A model generated the notes under the pieces. That model saw only the letters and a program-made list of their open reading frames with translations, was not told the origin of the DNA and did not search any database. The position numbers and the translations under genes are program-made. Source: JAQAZP01 sp032127265 (GTDB lineage Bacteria; Acidobacteriota; JAQAZP01). From it: a DNA stretch of 13,383 nt. Shown here in pieces: positions 6,658 through 13,131 of this stretch; the first letter of the stretch is position 1, and each line of letters opens with the position of its first letter. Location: positions 1 through 13,383 of the forward strand of contig JAQAZP010000154.1 in NCBI GenBank assembly GCA_032127265.1, in the 5' to 3' direction.

Positions 6658-7161
6658 TTGGCCGCCGATCCCACATGGCCGCCCGAATCGGCCGAATCCT
6701 TTATGCGCCTGGCGCTGGAGGAGGCCGACAGGGCCCGGGATATCGGCGAAGTTCCCATCGGCGCCGTGGTGGTGGATCGGACTGGAGACGTGATCGGCCG
6801 GGGATTCAACCGGACAATCACCGACATCGATCCCTCAGCCCACGCCGAGGTGATCGCGGTGAGACAAGCCGCCGCGGTCCTGGGGAATCACCGCCTCACC
6901 GGCTGTTCGCTGTTCGTCACCATCGAACCGTGTCTGATGTGCCTCGGCCTGATGATCCAGGCCAGGATTCATGGGCTGTGGTTCGGGGCCGACGACCCGC
7001 TGGTGGGGGCCGTGGACGGTGTCTTCTCCCGGCTCGAAGAACGCGGCAGGTTCAACCACCGTTTCCTCGTTCACCGCGGCCTGCTGGCCGTGGAAAGCCG
7101 GGAGATGATCCAGGTGTTCTTTCGCCAACGACGGGAAGACACCGGCCGCGGGAACGAGTAG
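6658..7161 (+). CDS. tadA: tRNA-specific adenosine deaminase TadA
   Basis: A 167-residue cytidine-deaminase-fold enzyme that converts A34 to inosine in tRNA-Arg(ACG). The catalytic zinc motifs are complete: HAE at residues 62-64 (zinc ligand H62, proton-shuttle E64) and PCLMC with zinc ligands C92 and C95. The flanks GEVPIGAVVVD, HRLTGCSLFVTIEPC and RIHGLWFGADDPLVGAV are typical of TadA. I chose TTG at 6658 because GGAGG at 6645-6649 lies eight bases upstream. An ATG at 6604 is in frame but sits against the inverted repeat with no ribosome binding site, and an ATG at 6703 would give a shorter protein, also without one. The gene sits between its substrate tRNA-Arg and tRNA-Ser(CGA), which starts 14 bases after the stop and may share its transcript. 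Confidence 0.92.
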   Translation: MAADPTWPPESAESFMRLALEEADRARDIGEVPIGAVVVDRTGDVIGRGFNRTITDIDPSAHAEVIAVRQAAAVLGNHRLTGCSLFVTIEPCLMCLGLMIQARIHGLWFGADDPLVGAVDGVFSRLEERGRFNHRFLVHRGLLAVESREMIQVFFRQRREDTGRGNE

Positions 7162-7175
7162 AGTAGTGATCGAGC

Positions 7176-7271
7176 GGAGAGGTACCGAAGTGGTCGTAAC
7201 GGGGGCGACTCGAAATCGTCTTGTCCGGTGAATAGCCGGGCACGTGGGTTCGAATCCCACCCTCTCCGCCA
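7176..7271 (+). tRNA. tRNA-Ser, anticodon CGA
   Basis: A 96-base class II tRNA. Acceptor GGAGAGG pairs with CCTCTCC at 7261-7267, anticodon stem GGCGA/TCGTC encloses loop CTCGAAA, the variable arm is long as expected for serine, the T arm is GTGGG-TTCGAAT-CCCAC, the discriminator is G, and CCA is encoded. It starts 14 bases after the tadA stop with no promoter between. Confidence 0.95.
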
Positions 7272-7312
7272 GTTTTGACCGAGAGGTATCATTGTATGTC
7301 AGGTTTCGGCTG

Positions 7313-7346
7313 TGGCCCGGGTCATCCCGGACCAGCGCCGGGGCCA
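7313..7346 (+). other. GC-rich hairpin between the two tRNA-Ser genes
   Basis: GTGGCCC near 7313 pairs with GGGCCAC near 7346, and a further CGG/CCG pairing is possible inside with one bulge. No T run follows, so it is not an obvious terminator. It may guide processing of a joint tRNA-Ser transcript; that is inference. Confidence 0.35.
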
Positions 7347-7369
7347 CCCGGTTTCGCCAGGGTAGATAC

Positions 7370-7459
7370 GGAGAGGTGTCCGAGAGGCCGAAGGAGCACG
7401 CTTGGAAAGCGTGTGAGTGGGAAACTGCTCCGTGGGTTCGAATCCCACCCTCTCCGCCA
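7370..7459 (+). tRNA. tRNA-Ser, anticodon GGA
   Basis: A 90-base class II tRNA. Acceptor GGAGAGG/CCTCTCC, anticodon stem CACGC/GCGTG around loop TTGGAAA, long variable arm, T arm GTGGG-TTCGAAT-CCCAC, encoded CCA. Its last 28 bases are identical to those of the tRNA-Ser(CGA) upstream. Confidence 0.95.
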
Positions 7460-7487
7460 TTCTTCCCTGTCCGGTTGAAGATGATCT

Positions 7488-7758
7488 TGGCCGTGCTAGG
7501 TGGGGAGTTAGCGGTGCCCTGTACCTGCAATCCGCTATAGCAGGGCTGAATTCCCTCCCTCGGGGTGCGGGAATCCGGGTTTAGTCGCCCGATGACGACA
7601 TCAGGGGCTCGGGCCCTGTGCAACGTAAATCTGCCAACCCCGTCAGATCCGGAAGGAAGCAGCGGCACGCAGAACCTTACGTGTGCCGCAGACCAGTCTG
7701 AGCTTCGTCCCATCGGCGTGGACACCGTATTCCGGTCTCAACGGAGGGTGCACGGCCA
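7488..7758 (+). ncRNA. ffs: Signal recognition particle RNA, large type with Alu domain
   Basis: About 271 bases. The S-domain tip is unmistakable: GTCAGATCCGGAAGGAAGCA near 7645-7664, the binding site of Ffh. The 5' part (CCGTGCTAGGTGGGGAG, then GCGGTGCCCTGTACCTGCAA, then CCGCTATAGCAGGGC) matches the Alu domain of the Bacillus subtilis scRNA as I know it, and a GGTGCACGG-like 3' end is present. The ends pair over nine bases: TGGCCGTGC at 7488-7496 with GCACGGCCA at 7750-7758. ACGTAA/TTACGT forms part of the long central helix. It therefore belongs to the long bacterial SRP RNAs, not the roughly 110-base 4.5S form of enterobacteria. It starts 28 bases after tRNA-Ser(GGA) and is followed by a T-rich stretch (7760-7770). 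Confidence 0.92.
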
Positions 7759-7780
7759 CTTAATTATTTTCAACTGACCG

Positions 7781-7796
7781 CCGCCCGCCGGGGCGG
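7781..7796 (+). other. Short GC hairpin between the SRP RNA and dnaX
   Basis: CCGCCC-GCCG-GGGCGG, a six-base-pair stem with a four-base loop, 20 bases before the dnaX start. No T run follows. It may affect dnaX translation, which otherwise lacks a strong ribosome binding site. Confidence 0.35.
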
Positions 7797-7816
7797 ACCA
7801 CACCTCACGCGAGCGC

Positions 7817-9547
7817 ATGTCTTACCAAGTCCTTGCACGAAAATGGCGCCCCCAGACCTTCGCCGAGGTCGTGGGCCAGGAGGCGGTGGCCACCACCTTG
7901 ACCAACGCCATTGCCCAGGACCGCGTGCACCACGCCTTCCTCTTTGCCGGCACCCGCGGCGTCGGCAAGACCACCACCGCCCGGATTCTGGCCAAGAGTC
8001 TCAACTGCACCGACCGGAGCGGTCCCGAGCCGTGCAACACCTGCGAATCGTGTCTAGAGATCACCGCCGACAATGCCATGGACGTGCAGGAGATCGACGG
8101 GGCCTCAAACAATAGTATCGAAGATATTCGGGATCTGCGAGAAAACACCCGCTATTCCCCGTCCCGGGACCGGCACAAGATCTTCATCATCGACGAGGTC
8201 CACCAACTATCCAAATCTGCTTTCAACGCGCTGTTGAAAACGCTGGAGGAGCCGCCGCCCCATGTGGTGTTTATCATGGCCACCACCGAGCAGCACAAGC
8301 TTCCGGCCACCATCATCTCCCGCTGTCTTGTATTCGAGTTCAAGCAGATCGCCTCCGGCGCCATGTTTACCCATCTGGCGAAGCTCTGCGCCGCGGAAGG
8401 GGTGTCGATCAGCGAACGGAGCCTCCAGTTGGTGACCAGGCTCGCCGCGGGAAGTATGCGCGATGCCCTCTCCACCCTGGACCAGGTGATCTCCTTCTGC
8501 GGAAACGAGGTCACCGACCGGCAGGTGCTGCACCTGCTCGACGTCACCGACTTCGACCTGCTGCAGCAGGCGGCCACGGCGATCCAGATGGGAGACGCCG
8601 CCGGGGTGTTCACCCTGGTGCACCGATTGCAGGAAAAGGGCCACGACCTGAACCGCTTCTGCCGCGACCTGGTCAGCCATATGCGCAACCTGATACTGGT
8701 CAAGCTCTTCGGCCCCGGGGAGAACTCGGGCGACGGATCGCTGGCCACACTCACCGAAACCGAGAGGCAGGAGCTGGCCACGGCGGCCGAGCAGTTCACC
8801 GAACCAAACCTGGTCTGGTGTATCGACGTGCTGCTAAAGACGGATCAGGAGATCAAGCGGGCATCCCAGCCCGGCTTCCTCCTCGAAACCGCACTGGTCA
8901 AACTGGCCCAGCAGGCCCACCTGAAACCCCTGAGCGAACTACTCCGTCTCCTCGAGGGTGGTCCCGCACCCGATTCCGGCGGCACACCCGGAGCACGGAA
9001 ACCGCGACCCGCCGATCAGGCCGCCCCGCCGCGGCCCCGGACAGCCCCCGGCGCCGGCAAGATGGAGCGCGAGGATAAACCGGCCGGCACGGTGGAGGGG
9101 CTGCTCTCGGCCCTCGCCGGCTCGAAACCGTCACTCCACGGCATGCTGTCCCTGGCAGCCGGGGTCCACTTTGCCGACGGTGAACTGCTGATCGAATATT
9201 GCGAAAAGGATCAGTTCCAGCAGCAACACATCGGACGATCGGACAACATGAAGACAATCCGTGAACTGGCCCGTCACCAGTTTGGCCGCAACGTGACAAT
9301 CCGGGTGGAAGCGGTGGCCAACCCGGCCGCAGCCCCGGAACCCGAAACGGTGTCCGAATCGGCCCCATTGCCCGAACGGCCCCCGGTGCACGAACCGGCC
9401 ACGAACGGCCGGAGCGAGGCTACCGCCCCGGCTCCGGACCAGCCAACGGTGAACGAACCGCTGATCCAGAAGGCCCTTGACCTGTTCGGCGGGAAAATCA
9501 CGGCCGTTGAACCGCCGGAAAATGGAGGGAATCCTGACCATGGTTAA
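7817..9547 (+). CDS. dnaX: DNA polymerase III subunit gamma/tau
   Basis: A 576-residue clamp-loader ATPase that loads the beta clamp and couples the replisome. Walker A is GTRGVGKT at 45-52. The zinc module has cysteines C64, C73, C76 and C79. Walker B is IFIIDEVH at 122-129, sensor 1 is around MATTEQHKLP at 154-163, and the SRC motif with the arginine finger is at 168-170. Residues about 370-410 and 500-550 are low-complexity proline/alanine-rich linkers, separated by a domain of about 75 residues (GLLSALAGSKPSLHGML...) resembling the C-terminal part of tau. It ends with LDLFGGKI, common in non-enteric DnaX. I see no A-AAA-AAG slippery run, so a programmed gamma product is not supported. Start ATG at 7817 gives the standard MSYQVLARKWRP, though without a strong ribosome binding site. 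First gene of the plus-strand operon. Confidence 0.96.
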   Translation: MSYQVLARKWRPQTFAEVVGQEAVATTLTNAIAQDRVHHAFLFAGTRGVGKTTTARILAKSLNCTDRSGPEPCNTCESCLEITADNAMDVQEIDGASNNSIEDIRDLRENTRYSPSRDRHKIFIIDEVHQLSKSAFNALLKTLEEPPPHVVFIMATTEQHKLPATIISRCLVFEFKQIASGAMFTHLAKLCAAEGVSISERSLQLVTRLAAGSMRDALSTLDQVISFCGNEVTDRQVLHLLDVTDFDLLQQAATAIQMGDAAGVFTLVHRLQEKGHDLNRFCRDLVSHMRNLILVKLFGPGENSGDGSLATLTETERQELATAAEQFTEPNLVWCIDVLLKTDQEIKRASQPGFLLETALVKLAQQAHLKPLSELLRLLEGGPAPDSGGTPGARKPRPADQAAPPRPRTAPGAGKMEREDKPAGTVEGLLSALAGSKPSLHGMLSLAAGVHFADGELLIEYCEKDQFQQQHIGRSDNMKTIRELARHQFGRNVTIRVEAVANPAAAPEPETVSESAPLPERPPVHEPATNGRSEATAPAPDQPTVNEPLIQKALDLFGGKITAVEPPENGGNPDHG

Positions 9548-9845
9548 CATGCAGAAACTGATGAAGCAGGCCCAGAAAATGCAGGAGCAGCTGCAGCAGG
9601 AACTGGCCGCCATGGAGTTCACCGGCTCGGCCGGCGGCGAGATGGTCTCGGTGACCGTCAGCGGCTCCAAGGAGATCAAGGCCATCGAAATCAAGCCCGA
9701 GGTGGTTGATCCTGACGACGTGGAAATGCTCCAGGACCTTGTGCTGGCCGCCATACGCGAGGCGATGCGCCTGGCCGACGAGGCGGTGGGCGAAAAACTG
9801 GGCGGACTGACCGGAGGGATGAAGATCCCCGGCCTCAACATGTAG
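9540..9845 (+). CDS. ybaB: YbaB/EbfC family nucleoid-associated protein
   Basis: A 101-residue DNA-binding protein. It shows the family's N-terminal amphipathic helix rich in Met and Gln (MQKLMKQAQKMQEQLQ), a central beta region (EMVSVTVSGSKEIKAIEIKPEVV) and the C-terminal helix ending in a GGLTGGMKIPGL tail. YbaB is commonly encoded between dnaX and recR, as here. I chose ATG at 9540, with GGAGGG ten bases upstream; it overlaps the dnaX stop by eight bases, which suggests translational coupling. ATG at 9549 is a possible alternative. Open sequence further upstream lies wholly inside dnaX and does not look like coding sequence. Confidence 0.92.
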   Translation: MVNMQKLMKQAQKMQEQLQQELAAMEFTGSAGGEMVSVTVSGSKEIKAIEIKPEVVDPDDVEMLQDLVLAAIREAMRLADEAVGEKLGGLTGGMKIPGLNM

Positions 9846-9851
9846 CAAACC

Positions 9852-10466
9852 GTGTCCAACGAACTTGCAGAACCATTGCGCCTCCTGGTGGAGGAATTCT
9901 GCCGACTGCCCGGTATCGGTAAGAAATCGGCCCGCCGTCTGGCCTTCCATGTCCTGCGCGGCACCGACGATGACGCCCGGCGAATGGCAGAGACCATCGT
10001 CCAGGTGAAAGAGCAGATGCGCCACTGCGAGATCTGCTTCCAGTTCACCGACCAGCAGCCCTGCCGAATCTGCTCCGATCCCGGCCGTGACCAGGGGCTG
10101 GTCTGCGTGGTCCAGGAACCGGGCGACATCTTTCCCATCGAGCGGGCCGGCGGCTATCGCGGCCTCTACCACGTGCTGATGGGCGCGCTGTCGCCGCTGA
10201 AGGGCGTGGGCCCGGAATCGCTGAAACTGACCGAACTGCTGCAGCGCCTGGATACCGTCAACGAGGAGGGCGGCGTCCACGAGGTGATCCTGGCCACCAA
10301 CCCTGATGTGGAGGGAGAGGCAACTGCGGCCTACACTCTTCGGCTGCTCAAGCCGAAAGGATATAAAGTGACTAGAATCGGCTTCGGACTGCCGGTGGGC
10401 AGCAGCCTGGAGTATGCCGACGAGGTAACCATGGCCCGGGCCCTGGAGGGCCGCAGGGAGATCTGA
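9852..10466 (+). CDS. recR: Recombination mediator protein RecR
   Basis: A 204-residue protein that works with RecO, with or without RecF, to load RecA at single-strand gaps. A helix-hairpin-helix is at LPGIGKKSARRLAFHVL (19-35), a four-cysteine zinc finger at C59, C62, C71 and C74, and a Toprim domain from about 82 to 175 (CVVQEPGDIFPIE, then TNPDVEGEATAAY). The C-terminal RIGFGLPVGSSLEYADEVTMARAL is the family signature. The start is GTG at 9852, six bases after the ybaB stop, with no clear ribosome binding site, so it probably depends on coupling to ybaB. Length is normal for the family. Confidence 0.96.
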   Translation: MSNELAEPLRLLVEEFCRLPGIGKKSARRLAFHVLRGTDDDARRMAETIVQVKEQMRHCEICFQFTDQQPCRICSDPGRDQGLVCVVQEPGDIFPIERAGGYRGLYHVLMGALSPLKGVGPESLKLTELLQRLDTVNEEGGVHEVILATNPDVEGEATAAYTLRLLKPKGYKVTRIGFGLPVGSSLEYADEVTMARALEGRREI

Positions 10467-10472
10467 GGAACG

Positions 10473-10967
10473 ATGCGGGAGAGCGACCTGACCCTCTACA
10501 AGGAAGACCACGACCGGGTGATGGAGGTCATCGACCGCCTCTACATCGATACCGCCGCCCGCCTGGTGGTCCTGGTGGACAAGAACGGTCAGCAGATCGT
10601 GGTCAGGGGCGACACCGAGGATTTCGACACCACCTCACTGGCCTCGCTCACCGCCGGCAACGTGGCCGCCACCGATGGTCTGGCTCAACTGCTGGGCGAG
10701 CGCGAGTTCACTATCCTCTTCCACGAGGGCGAACGGGACAACATCCACATCTCGGTGGTGGCCGAACGCATCATCCTGGTGGTGATCTTTGACGACAACT
10801 CTTCCCTGGGGCTGGTCCGGTTGCGCGTGCGACGCTGCACCGGCCAGTTGGAACGGCTGTTCCAGTCGATTCTCAATCCCGTTCCGCGGGCCCCGGAGAT
10901 ACGCGGGGACAACAGCCGTACCCTGGAAATAACCGATGACGACATCAACCGGCTGTTCGGAGGGTAG
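10473..10967 (+). CDS. mglB: Roadblock/LC7-domain protein, MglB-like
   Basis: A 164-residue protein of the roadblock/LC7 fold (residues about 8-125; ARLVVLVDKNGQQIVVRG, then HISVVAERIILVVIFDD, then GLVRLRVRRC). In Myxococcus and Thermus, MglB is the GTPase-activating partner of MglA and sets cell polarity. The assignment rests on the fold and on the adjacent mglA, whose ATG follows the stop codon of this gene directly. A C-terminal tail of about 35 polar residues follows the domain. The start ATG has GAGG four bases upstream and lies six bases after recR. Confidence 0.85.
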   Translation: MRESDLTLYKEDHDRVMEVIDRLYIDTAARLVVLVDKNGQQIVVRGDTEDFDTTSLASLTAGNVAATDGLAQLLGEREFTILFHEGERDNIHISVVAERIILVVIFDDNSSLGLVRLRVRRCTGQLERLFQSILNPVPRAPEIRGDNSRTLEITDDDINRLFGG

Positions 10968-11558
10968 ATGACTTTCATCAACTATGCCGCGCAGGAGATC
11001 AACTGCAAGATCGTTTACTATGGCCCGGGGCTGGGCGGTAAGACCACCTGTCTGCAGTATATCCACAACCGAACCCTGCCCTCGGCCCGGGGCAAGCTGA
11101 TCTCACTGGCCACTGAAACCGACCGGACCCTGTTCTTCGACTTTCTGCCCCTCGACCTGGGTTCGATTCGAGGGTTCCGGGTTCGTTTCCACCTCTACAC
11201 CGTCCCGGGACAGGTGTTTTACGACGCCAGCCGCAAGCTGATCCTTCGCGGAGCAGACGGGGTGGTCTTTGTGGCCGATTCCCAGCCCGAGCGGTTCGAT
11301 GCCAATATGGAGAGCGTGCGCAACCTGGAAATCAACCTGCGCAAGCACGGCTTCGACCTGCGTACCATGCCCTACGTGCTGCAGCTGAACAAGCGGGACC
11401 TGAAGCGCGCCATGCCGGTGGACGAACTGACCAGGCACCTGCGTTTCAAGGACGAGCCGGTAATCGAGACGGTGGCCACCCAGGGCACAGGCATCTTCGC
11501 TTCGCTCAAGGACGTCTCGCGCCAGGTTCTGGGCAGCCTTCGCCGCGGTGCGGCGTAA
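10968..11558 (+). CDS. mglA: Ras-like small GTPase, MglA family
   Basis: A 196-residue cytoplasmic GTPase. The P loop GPGLGGKT is at 19-26, and the switch region has the MglA-specific TDRTLFFDFLPLDLG with T54. TVPGQ at 78-82 takes the place of DxxGQ in Ras proteins, NKRD at 141-144 specifies guanine, and TQGTG at 171-175 is the position of the SA motif. In Myxococcus xanthus MglA-GTP marks the leading pole and drives gliding and type IV pilus motility, with MglB as its GAP. GGAGGG in the end of mglB serves as ribosome binding site and the spacing is zero. The cellular role here cannot be seen because no motility genes are in the window. Confidence 0.94.
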   Translation: MTFINYAAQEINCKIVYYGPGLGGKTTCLQYIHNRTLPSARGKLISLATETDRTLFFDFLPLDLGSIRGFRVRFHLYTVPGQVFYDASRKLILRGADGVVFVADSQPERFDANMESVRNLEINLRKHGFDLRTMPYVLQLNKRDLKRAMPVDELTRHLRFKDEPVIETVATQGTGIFASLKDVSRQVLGSLRRGAA

Positions 11559-11562
11559 ACAG

Positions 11563-11578
11563 ACTGTCTGCTGACAGT
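11563..11578 (+). other. Short hairpin after mglA
   Basis: ACTGTC-TGCT-GACAGT, a six-base-pair stem just after the mglA stop. There is no T run, so it is at most a weak end signal for the dnaX-mglA transcript. Confidence 0.3.
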
Positions 11579-11587
11579 TAGCGTCAA

Positions 11588-11616
11588 TTGACATCACCGG
11601 ACCGGGAATCTATAAT
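11588..11616 (+). promoter_or_regulatory. Full-consensus sigma70 promoter for tRNA-Asn
   Basis: TTGACA at 11588-11593, a 17-base spacer and TATAAT at 11611-11616. Both boxes match consensus at every base with optimal spacing. The expected start, near 11623, falls on the palindrome-like CTCAAATTGAG and leaves a leader of about 17 bases before the mature tRNA. Confidence 0.85.
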
Positions 11617-11639
11617 CGGCAACTCAAATTGAGATTTGT

Positions 11640-11714
11640 TCCTCCGTAGCTCAATGGTAGAGCAATCGGCTGTTAACCGATAGGTTGCTGGTTCGAGTCC
11701 GGCCGGGGGAGCCA
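11640..11714 (+). tRNA. tRNA-Asn, anticodon GTT
   Basis: A complete 75-base cloverleaf. Acceptor TCCTCCG pairs with CGGGGGA (one G-T), the anticodon loop is CTGTTAA between ATCGG and CCGAT, the T arm is GCTGG-TTCGAGT-CCGGC, the discriminator is G, and CCA is encoded. It stands at the border between GC-rich chromosome and AT-richer sequence. Confidence 0.96.
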
Positions 11715-11757
11715 GCTTTTTGTACCGCGAACTTCAGGCACCAACGGGTTAACAGAG

Positions 11758-11786
11758 ACCCCGAGAAGGAGACTCCTCGGGGTTTT
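11758..11786 (+). terminator. Rho-independent terminator after tRNA-Asn
   Basis: The arm CCCCGAG at 11759-11765 pairs with CTCGGGG at 11776-11782, with a ten-base loop, followed by TTTTCC. It lies 44 bases after the tRNA end. Confidence 0.75.
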
Positions 11787-12138
11787 CCTATATCCTCAAG
11801 TATTCAAACAGTTATGCTCTTCCCGCCGATTCGGCCCGACTCTCTTTTCGAAGAGGGTTACATCCGGTCACCGGGACGAACCCCCTGTTTTGATCCCGAA
11901 ATTGCCAAAACTCTCTGACTCTCTGTTTGGGTGGTGGATTTGGTTAACAGGTTGAAAAACGTGGGGTCCCAGTTGAAAGTTACGAACCTAAGACCGGTGG
12001 GTTAACACAATCCGGGTCTCAGTTGGCATATGCAGATGGTCGGACGGATATGGGGAAACAGCAAGACACAGAGCACATATCTGCTCATACCAATTTGACT
12101 AATTAAAGCGCACATTGCGAGGACTCGTATTTTCAATA
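11787..12138 (+). other. Intergenic stretch with short repeats at the island edge
   Basis: No convincing gene on either strand. It holds two copies of a composite motif, GGTTAACA followed by GGGTCYCAGTTG (11942-11975 and 12000-12025), and lies between the GC-rich chromosome and the AT-richer genes beyond. I see no intact transposase, integrase or full tRNA-Asn 3' end copy. A 77-codon open frame that starts inside the tRNA is not credible as a gene. Confidence 0.6.
11942..12025 (+). repeat. Two imperfect copies of GGTTAACA-N-GGGTCYCAGTTG
   Basis: Copy 1: GGTTAACA at 11942-11949 and GGGTCCCAGTTG at 11964-11975. Copy 2: GGTTAACA at 12000-12007 and GGGTCTCAGTTG at 12014-12025. The parts are in the same order but with different internal spacing (14 and 6 bases). 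Another GGTTAACA is at 11747-11754, and its reverse complement is the tRNA-Asn anticodon-loop sequence at 11671-11678. Spaced repeats of this kind occur at ends of some insertion sequences and at recombinase sites; which applies is unknown. Confidence 0.45.
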
Positions 12139-13131
12139 TCATTGGTTTGATCGATAAAAATCTAACATCTCCATTTTTGCCTTTTGCGCTAAACTATTGA
12201 ATGTTGATCCTTCGCGTTCGCATCGCTCTCTTATCGCCTCAAACGCTCTCATGTCTCTTATGTGAATGAAATCGTTAATATGCGATATCGCCTCCTTCCT
12301 GCTTGAGGAGGTCAATTCCTCGATTTTTTCACTTGCAACCTTATTGTCAATCAAAAATGGATAATATGTAATGTTTCTAAGCCATATATCATAAATCAGA
12401 TATGACTTGATTGTTGCGGTAAATTTCCTCATGTTTTTTATCTTTTCATTGATATCGTTAAAATAGTGCCGAATAATTTCTCTCCTGTCATCAATACCAC
12501 TTTGATCATAATTAAGCTGTTTGAGCATATCGAATTGAAGAAGTCTATTTGTGTAAACTGCTGTATTAATGTATGCACTTACCATGCTCACAATTCTGGG
12601 ATCAAAATATCGGTAAGCAAGCATTTGCATCCGGCATTTATCAAGGAAGTCGATCATTAATTGACTTGGAGTGCTGTTTAGTGCCAGATTGGCTCGTTCG
12701 ATGGATGCCTTTCTAATATCTGATAGCTCCTGGTCTATTGTGTCAAGCATGGCTTGCTGATAATCAAATTCGTTGTAAGTGGAGCATACTATCCCCACGT
12801 ACATATTTCTCTTTTCAGATGATATCTGTCGTTCTTTCTTTTTATTCGCAATGATGTTAGCAAGGTATGTAAGTAAAACGGATAAGATAGCAACGAGAGA
12901 AGCAAATAGTGCACCGTAAAATGTTCCTTCATTTCTCTCCATCCATGTTTTATTATCTTCAACTATTCGTAATGACATGACTTCGTCTGCTGAGCCGCCA
13001 ACATCTGAATATGCAACGGTGTTGCATACGATTAACAGCAAGGAGAATATCAATAAAATACTTCTCATTAGTGGTCTGCAACAATGGATGAATACGCACT
13101 CGACGATGTTGTATGTGGGACCGCGACGCAT
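12139..13131 (-). CDS. Predicted membrane protein of unknown function in a low-GC region
   Basis: About 330 residues; I do not recognise the family. With numbering from the ATG at 13131, residues about 22-42 are a hydrophobic signal peptide or first membrane segment (RSILLIFSLLLIVCNTVAYS). Residues about 72-94 are a second membrane segment (FYGALFASLVAILSVLLTYLANIIA), followed at once by the basic stretch NKKKER, which favours a cytoplasmic location for the long, charged, mainly helical remainder. ATG at 13131 overlaps the stop of the upstream gene (TGATG). ATG at 13068 would start directly at a classical signal peptide and is an equally good alternative, though it lacks a clear ribosome binding site. 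A sample at 12241-12300 is 40% G+C, far below the rest of the window, and AT-ending codons are common, both signs of transfer. Confidence 0.72.
   Translation of the reverse strand: MRRGPTYNIVECVFIHCCRPLMRSILLIFSLLLIVCNTVAYSDVGGSADEVMSLRIVEDNKTWMERNEGTFYGALFASLVAILSVLLTYLANIIANKKKERQISSEKRNMYVGIVCSTYNEFDYQQAMLDTIDQELSDIRKASIERANLALNSTPSQLMIDFLDKCRMQMLAYRYFDPRIVSMVSAYINTAVYTNRLLQFDMLKQLNYDQSGIDDRREIIRHYFNDINEKIKNMRKFTATIKSYLIYDIWLRNITYYPFLIDNKVASEKIEELTSSSRKEAISHINDFIHIRDMRAFEAIRERCEREGSTFNSLAQKAKMEMLDFYRSNQ

Noticed and set aside
6835..7725. A 296-codon minus-strand open frame
   Set aside because: It runs antisense through tadA, both tRNA-Ser genes and part of the SRP RNA, so it cannot be a real gene.
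7817..9547. Programmed frameshift in dnaX producing a short gamma product
   Set aside because: No A-AAA-AAG-type slippery run is present; the few four-A runs lack the heptamer pattern.
5501..11634. AACTCAAATTGAGA (14 bases) occurs at 5500-5513 and at 11621-11634
   Set aside because: The first copy covers the stop codon of the XRE gene, the second a tRNA promoter start. One chance match of this length in 13 kb is not surprising, so a shared operator is not supported.
11685..11918. A 77-codon plus-strand open frame
   Set aside because: It begins inside tRNA-Asn and crosses its terminator; no ribosome binding site or motif.
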